Below are positions 5,548 through 7,647 of a DNA stretch of 7,647 nt, one piece after another. The stretch lies in NCBI GenBank assembly GCA_017501805.1, contig JAFVWG010000161.1:1-7647 (forward strand), written 5' to 3'. A program made the translations under genes and the position numbers. A model generated the notes under the pieces. The model was not told where the DNA came from and did not search any database. It saw only the letters and a list, made by a program, of their open reading frames with translations. Every line of letters begins with the position of its first letter. Position 1 is the first letter of the stretch. This stretch comes from Oscillospiraceae bacterium (GTDB lineage Bacteria; Bacillota; Clostridia; Oscillospirales; Oscillospiraceae).

Positions 5548-6118
5548 AAATACACACCGTAATGATCTCGGAGACATCCGCGATGGACAGCTCGCATCCG
5601 TTTTTCAGCCATTCCAGCACGATCGCATTGATCCCGTTCAGGTAATACATCATCACATATTTCCCAAACGCTTCGGGATAGCGGAATCTGTCCAGTATGG
5701 GACTGAAAATGTTCTCAAACATTCTCTTGTATACATCTTCAAATCCAAAAGTCCTGTTGTGCAGCAGCGCCGTGCCGAACACTTCTCTGTGGTCCTTGAT
5801 GTAGGTAAGATACGGGCTCAGATACTTTTCGCGGATAAACACAAGCTCGCTCAGCTCGCAGTCCCGCAGATTCAGCGCAACGGACTTCGTATCCGCCGAA
5901 AAGTACGACAGAAAATCGTCGAGCAAATACCGCGCCGTTTCCTGCAGCAGATCCCCGACCGTTTCGTAGTGCAGATAAAAGGTTGAGCGGTTCACCCCCG
6001 CCGTCTCACAGATCTCACGAACAGTGATATATTCGAAAGGCTTCTTTTTCAGCAGGTCGATCAGCGCAAGGTCCATTTTGACGGCGGTGTTGAAGTATTT
6101 GCTTTCGGATCTCTTCAT
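5486..6118 (-). CDS. TetR/AcrR-family transcriptional regulator
   Basis: 210-aa DNA-binding regulator. The N-terminal helix-turn-helix is unmistakable: YITVREICETAGVNRSTFYLHY (about residues 30-51), preceded by the helix MDLALIDLLKKKPF. The C-terminal ligand/dimerisation half contains MYYLNGINAIVLEWLKNG (about 157-174) and DVSEIITVCIYGKE, which resembles the C-terminal domain of DhaS-like TetR proteins. ATG 6118 is chosen because GGAGG lies 7 nt upstream; an earlier in-frame ATG at 6136 lacks one. It is the middle gene of a three-gene unit, 27 bp after the small membrane protein gene and overlapping the start of the next membrane protein gene. Autoregulation through a dyad in the operon leader is plausible. 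The ligand is unknown; the C-terminal tail after about residue 193 is the region read in two frames. Confidence 0.93.
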   Translation of the reverse strand: MKRSESKYFNTAVKMDLALIDLLKKKPFEYITVREICETAGVNRSTFYLHYETVGDLLQETARYLLDDFLSYFSADTKSVALNLRDCELSELVFIREKYLSPYLTYIKDHREVFGTALLHNRTFGFEDVYKRMFENIFSPILDRFRYPEAFGKYVMMYYLNGINAIVLEWLKNGCELSIADVSEIITVCIYGKENVPGQDADVCAPQPDL

Positions 6119-6145
6119 ATAGGCGCCTCCCTGCACAATGCTTTT

Positions 6146-6496
6146 TTACTGATCCGCGATCTGTCGCGCAAGTTCCACGATCTCATAGGCGTACTTCGCC
6201 TTGCCTTTTTCCAGCAATCTTTTGTAGATCGGATAGTTGGCGCCGCAGCCGATCATACCGATGATGCCGATCAGAATGCCCACGATCATCCACGACACAC
6301 CGCCGCCGATGACCTGCATCGCGAGGCACATCCCCGTGCCGAACACCAGGGCCGATACGATCCCGCAGGTGTACGCAAAGCAGGTCGCGGGCATCTTCGC
6401 CTTGCTGTCGAGCTTTTTCAGCGCAACGATCTTCGAGTTGTCCTTCGGTGCATAGTCCTTCGCGATGGCTTCCGCCAGAATCTTGTCTGTGTTCAT
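6146..6496 (-). CDS. Small two-helix membrane protein, unknown function
   Basis: 116 aa from the ATG at 6496 (AAGGAGG, 8 nt upstream; another ATG at 6502 is too close to the SD). A soluble, charged N-terminus (MNTDKILAEAIAKDY, then APKDNSKIVALKKLDSKAK, about 1-34) precedes two hydrophobic helices at about 36-60 and 66-88, the second ending IGCGANYPIYKRLL. A charged tail follows, GKAKYAYEIVELARQIADQ (about 98-116). Similar small proteins occur in many Clostridia and are often labelled 'dihydropteridine reductase' in databases (from memory). Nothing in the sequence supports that label: there is no nucleotide-binding motif. First gene of the unit with the TetR regulator, whose start is 27 bp downstream. 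Its Shine-Dalgarno is part of a long inverted repeat, so its translation may be controlled. Confidence 0.85.
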   Translation of the reverse strand: MNTDKILAEAIAKDYAPKDNSKIVALKKLDSKAKMPATCFAYTCGIVSALVFGTGMCLAMQVIGGGVSWMIVGILIGIIGMIGCGANYPIYKRLLEKGKAKYAYEIVELARQIADQ

Positions 6497-6504
6497 AATC
6501 ATTT

Positions 6505-6548
6505 CCTCCTTTTTGATTTTCCACGCATATTGTAAGTCAAAAAGGAGG
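6505..6548 (-). promoter_or_regulatory. SD-sequestering inverted repeat in the leader of the small membrane protein gene
   Basis: The minus-strand leader has CCTCCTTTTTGA (6537-6548) and, 20 nt later, its perfect complement TCAAAAAGGAGG (6505-6516). The second arm is the Shine-Dalgarno of the gene starting at 6496. In RNA the 12-bp stem would hide the ribosome binding site, provided transcription starts upstream of 6548, as the promoter at 6587-6615 predicts. A weaker promoter-like pair (TTCAGA, 17 bp, TACAAT at 6529-6534) inside the repeat would exclude the first arm from the transcript, and the repeat would then more likely act as DNA, e.g. an operator. Confidence 0.65.
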
Positions 6549-6557
6549 TTTTCTGAA

Positions 6558-6581
6558 CAACACAAACGCCAAATCGTGTTG
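6558..6581 (-). promoter_or_regulatory. Dyad at the transcription start of the TetR unit, candidate operator
   Basis: Inverted half-sites CAACAC (6558-6563) and GTGTTG (6576-6581), separated by 12 bp, lie directly downstream of the -10 element and cover the expected start. This is a typical position for repression by an autoregulating TetR protein. In RNA it could also form a 6-bp hairpin. Assignment to the neighbouring TetR protein is inference. Confidence 0.35.
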
Positions 6582-6586
6582 ATTTC

Positions 6587-6615
6587 ATCATAATATATGT
6601 TCGTGATTTTCTCAA
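6587..6615 (-). promoter_or_regulatory. Promoter of the small membrane protein/TetR/membrane protein unit
   Basis: Minus strand: -35 TTGAGA (6610-6615), 17-bp spacer, -10 TATGAT (6587-6592), each one base off consensus. It begins 2 bases after the terminator of the upstream ATPase gene. The start is expected near 6580, giving a leader of about 84 nt with two stem-loops. Confidence 0.75.
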
Positions 6616-6617
6616 GC

Positions 6618-6653
6618 AAAAAGCTCCCCCGCACGAATGCGGGAGAGCTTTTT
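6618..6653 (-). terminator. Intrinsic terminator of the P-type ATPase gene
   Basis: A 16-bp stem with one mismatch (AAAAAGCTC.CCCGCA type) closed by a 4-nt loop that reads TTCG on the minus strand, followed by a T-run ending in TTTTTGCTTG. It lies 6 bases after the stop codon at 6660-6662 and separates the ATPase transcript from the TetR unit. Confidence 0.92.
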
Positions 6654-6659
6654 CACGCT

Positions 6660-7647
6660 TTATTTTGCTTTGGAGAACTTGCGCTGGAAGAACTTCACGA
6701 TCTCCACCACGGGGATGACGACGATCGCCAGCAGCATCGCAACGCTGTATTCCACAAGACCGATGGGGGTAAAGCCAAAGGCCTTTGCAAGGAACGGGAT
6801 CTCCAGAACAGCCGTGGTCAGAAGCAGCGATCCGATCATCGCGATCCAAAGGATCTTGTTGTGCGTTTTCAGGCTGAAAACGGACTTGCGCTGCGACCGC
6901 ATATTGAAAGAATGGAAGATCTCGCACATCGACATCGTCAGGAAGGCCATCGTCATACCGTGGTCGGAAACGCCCACGGGCATTGCAAAATGCCCGACCT
7001 CAAAGGAGTAGCCGATGATATAGGACAGGACCGTCAGCGCGGTGACGAGGATGCCCTGATAAACGATGTCTCCGAAGAGACCTCCGGCGAACACGCCGTC
7101 CTTGGAGTCACGCGGCGGACGGCTCATCGTGTCGGGCTCCGCAGCTTCCATACCCAGAGCCAGAGCCGGGAAGCAGTCGGTGACCAGGTTGATGAACAGA
7201 AGATGCACGGGGTTGAGCAGGACAAAGCCCATCAGGGTCGCGGAGAACACGCCCAGCACCTCGCTCATATTGGAGGCCAGCAGGAACTGGATGGCCTTAC
7301 GGATGTTGTCGTAGATGCGGCGTCCCTCGCCGACCGCGGAGACGATGGTGGCGAAGTTGTCATCCGCCAGGACCATATCCGCAACGTTCTTGGTAACGTC
7401 CGTGCCGGTGATGCCCATACCGACGCCAATGTCGGCAGACTTGATGGAGGGCGCGTCGTTGACGCCGTCGCCCGTCATCGCGGTGATGGCGCCGAGGGAC
7501 TTCCACGCGGTGACGATGCGGGTCTTGTGCTCGGGCTGCACACGGGCATACACGCCGTACTTCTGCACAGCCTCTGCCAGCTTGTCGTCGGGAATGGCTT
7601 CCAGCTCCGCGCCGGTGATCGCCTCGGAGGCGTCGGTGATGATGCCG
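6660..7647 (-). CDS. P-type Ca2+-transporting ATPase-like pump, C-terminal part (5' end outside window)
   Basis: The last 329 codons of a P2-type cation pump, likely exporting Ca2+ with ATP; the full family length is roughly 850-900 aa. The frame is open to the window edge. Seen: P-domain YARVQPEHKTRIV (about 7550-7512), MTGDGVNDAPS (about 7478-7446) and GITGTDVTKNVADMVLADDNF (about 7415-7353, split by a few residues from the former). M5 holds SNMSEV with the Asn (7269-7271) and Glu (7260-7262) used for Ca2+ in SERCA-type pumps. M6 is FINLVTD with Asn (7188-7190), Thr (7179-7181) and Asp (7176-7178). Then ALALGMEAAEPDTMSRPPR and the cation-ATPase C-terminal domain with four further membrane helices, including MCEIFHSFNMRS, ending FFQRKFSKAK. 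The phosphorylation motif DKTGT lies outside the window. The M5/M6 residues favour Ca2+ (Mn2+ also possible). Own terminator follows. Confidence 0.94.
   Translation of the reverse strand, partial: GIITDASEAITGAELEAIPDDKLAEAVQKYGVYARVQPEHKTRIVTAWKSLGAITAMTGDGVNDAPSIKSADIGVGMGITGTDVTKNVADMVLADDNFATIVSAVGEGRRIYDNIRKAIQFLLASNMSEVLGVFSATLMGFVLLNPVHLLFINLVTDCFPALALGMEAAEPDTMSRPPRDSKDGVFAGGLFGDIVYQGILVTALTVLSYIIGYSFEVGHFAMPVGVSDHGMTMAFLTMSMCEIFHSFNMRSQRKSVFSLKTHNKILWIAMIGSLLLTTAVLEIPFLAKAFGFTPIGLVEYSVAMLLAIVVIPVVEIVKFFQRKFSKAK

Noticed and set aside
6121..6128. Palindrome AGGCGCCT just before the TetR start
   Set aside because: Only 8 bp and overlapping the ribosome binding site; such short palindromes are expected by chance in GC-rich DNA.
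6146..6496. Dihydropteridine reductase function for the small membrane protein
   Set aside because: The label is common in databases for similar proteins, but the sequence has two membrane helices and no Rossmann or flavin-binding motif.
1..7647. CRISPR array, insertion sequence, tRNA or prophage signal
   Set aside because: No spaced direct repeats, transposase, integrase or tRNA-like cloverleaf was seen on either strand.

Overview
The window looks like chromosomal DNA of a fairly GC-rich, Gram-positive anaerobe of the class Clostridia, probably of the Oscillospirales/Ruminococcaceae type. This rests on the single-chain glycyl-tRNA synthetase, a divergent alanine racemase, a FemABX-type peptidoglycan amino-acid transferase, strong AGGAGG-type ribosome binding sites, frequent TTG/GTG starts and clean sigma-A promoters. 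The assignment comes from remembered family resemblance, not a search. Eight of the nine genes lie on the minus strand; only a histidine-kinase-like gene is on the plus strand. No tRNA, rRNA, insertion sequence, CRISPR array or attachment site was seen.

Left part (1-2789): the 5' end of glyS (cut by the window edge) with its own near-consensus promoter; upstream of it a two-gene minus-strand operon, a FemX-like transferase followed 12 bp later by an alanine racemase-like gene. Both belong to peptidoglycan precursor synthesis. The operon starts from an extended -10 promoter inside a divergent intergenic region that also carries the promoter and a ~114-nt leader of the plus-strand kinase-like gene.

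Middle (2790-4944): a soluble, orphan GHKL/histidine-kinase-like protein whose dimerisation helix seems to lack the phospho-accepting histidine. It converges on a uridine kinase/phosphoribulokinase-family P-loop kinase, and the two genes share one perfect palindromic terminator. The P-loop kinase has its own promoter and a TTG start.

Right part (4945-7647): a three-gene minus-strand unit made of a small two-helix membrane protein, a TetR-family regulator and a multi-helix membrane protein whose start overlaps the TetR 3' end. A good promoter lies ahead of the unit. Its ~84-nt leader holds a dyad at the transcription start and then a perfect 12-bp inverted repeat that can bury the Shine-Dalgarno sequence of the first gene. 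Further right is the C-terminal third of a P-type Ca2+-ATPase-like pump, closed by a strong terminator.

Most of the window is housekeeping. The most interesting parts are the membrane-protein/TetR unit with its structured leader, the kinase-like protein without an evident histidine, and the alanine racemase-like enzyme with changed active-site motifs.
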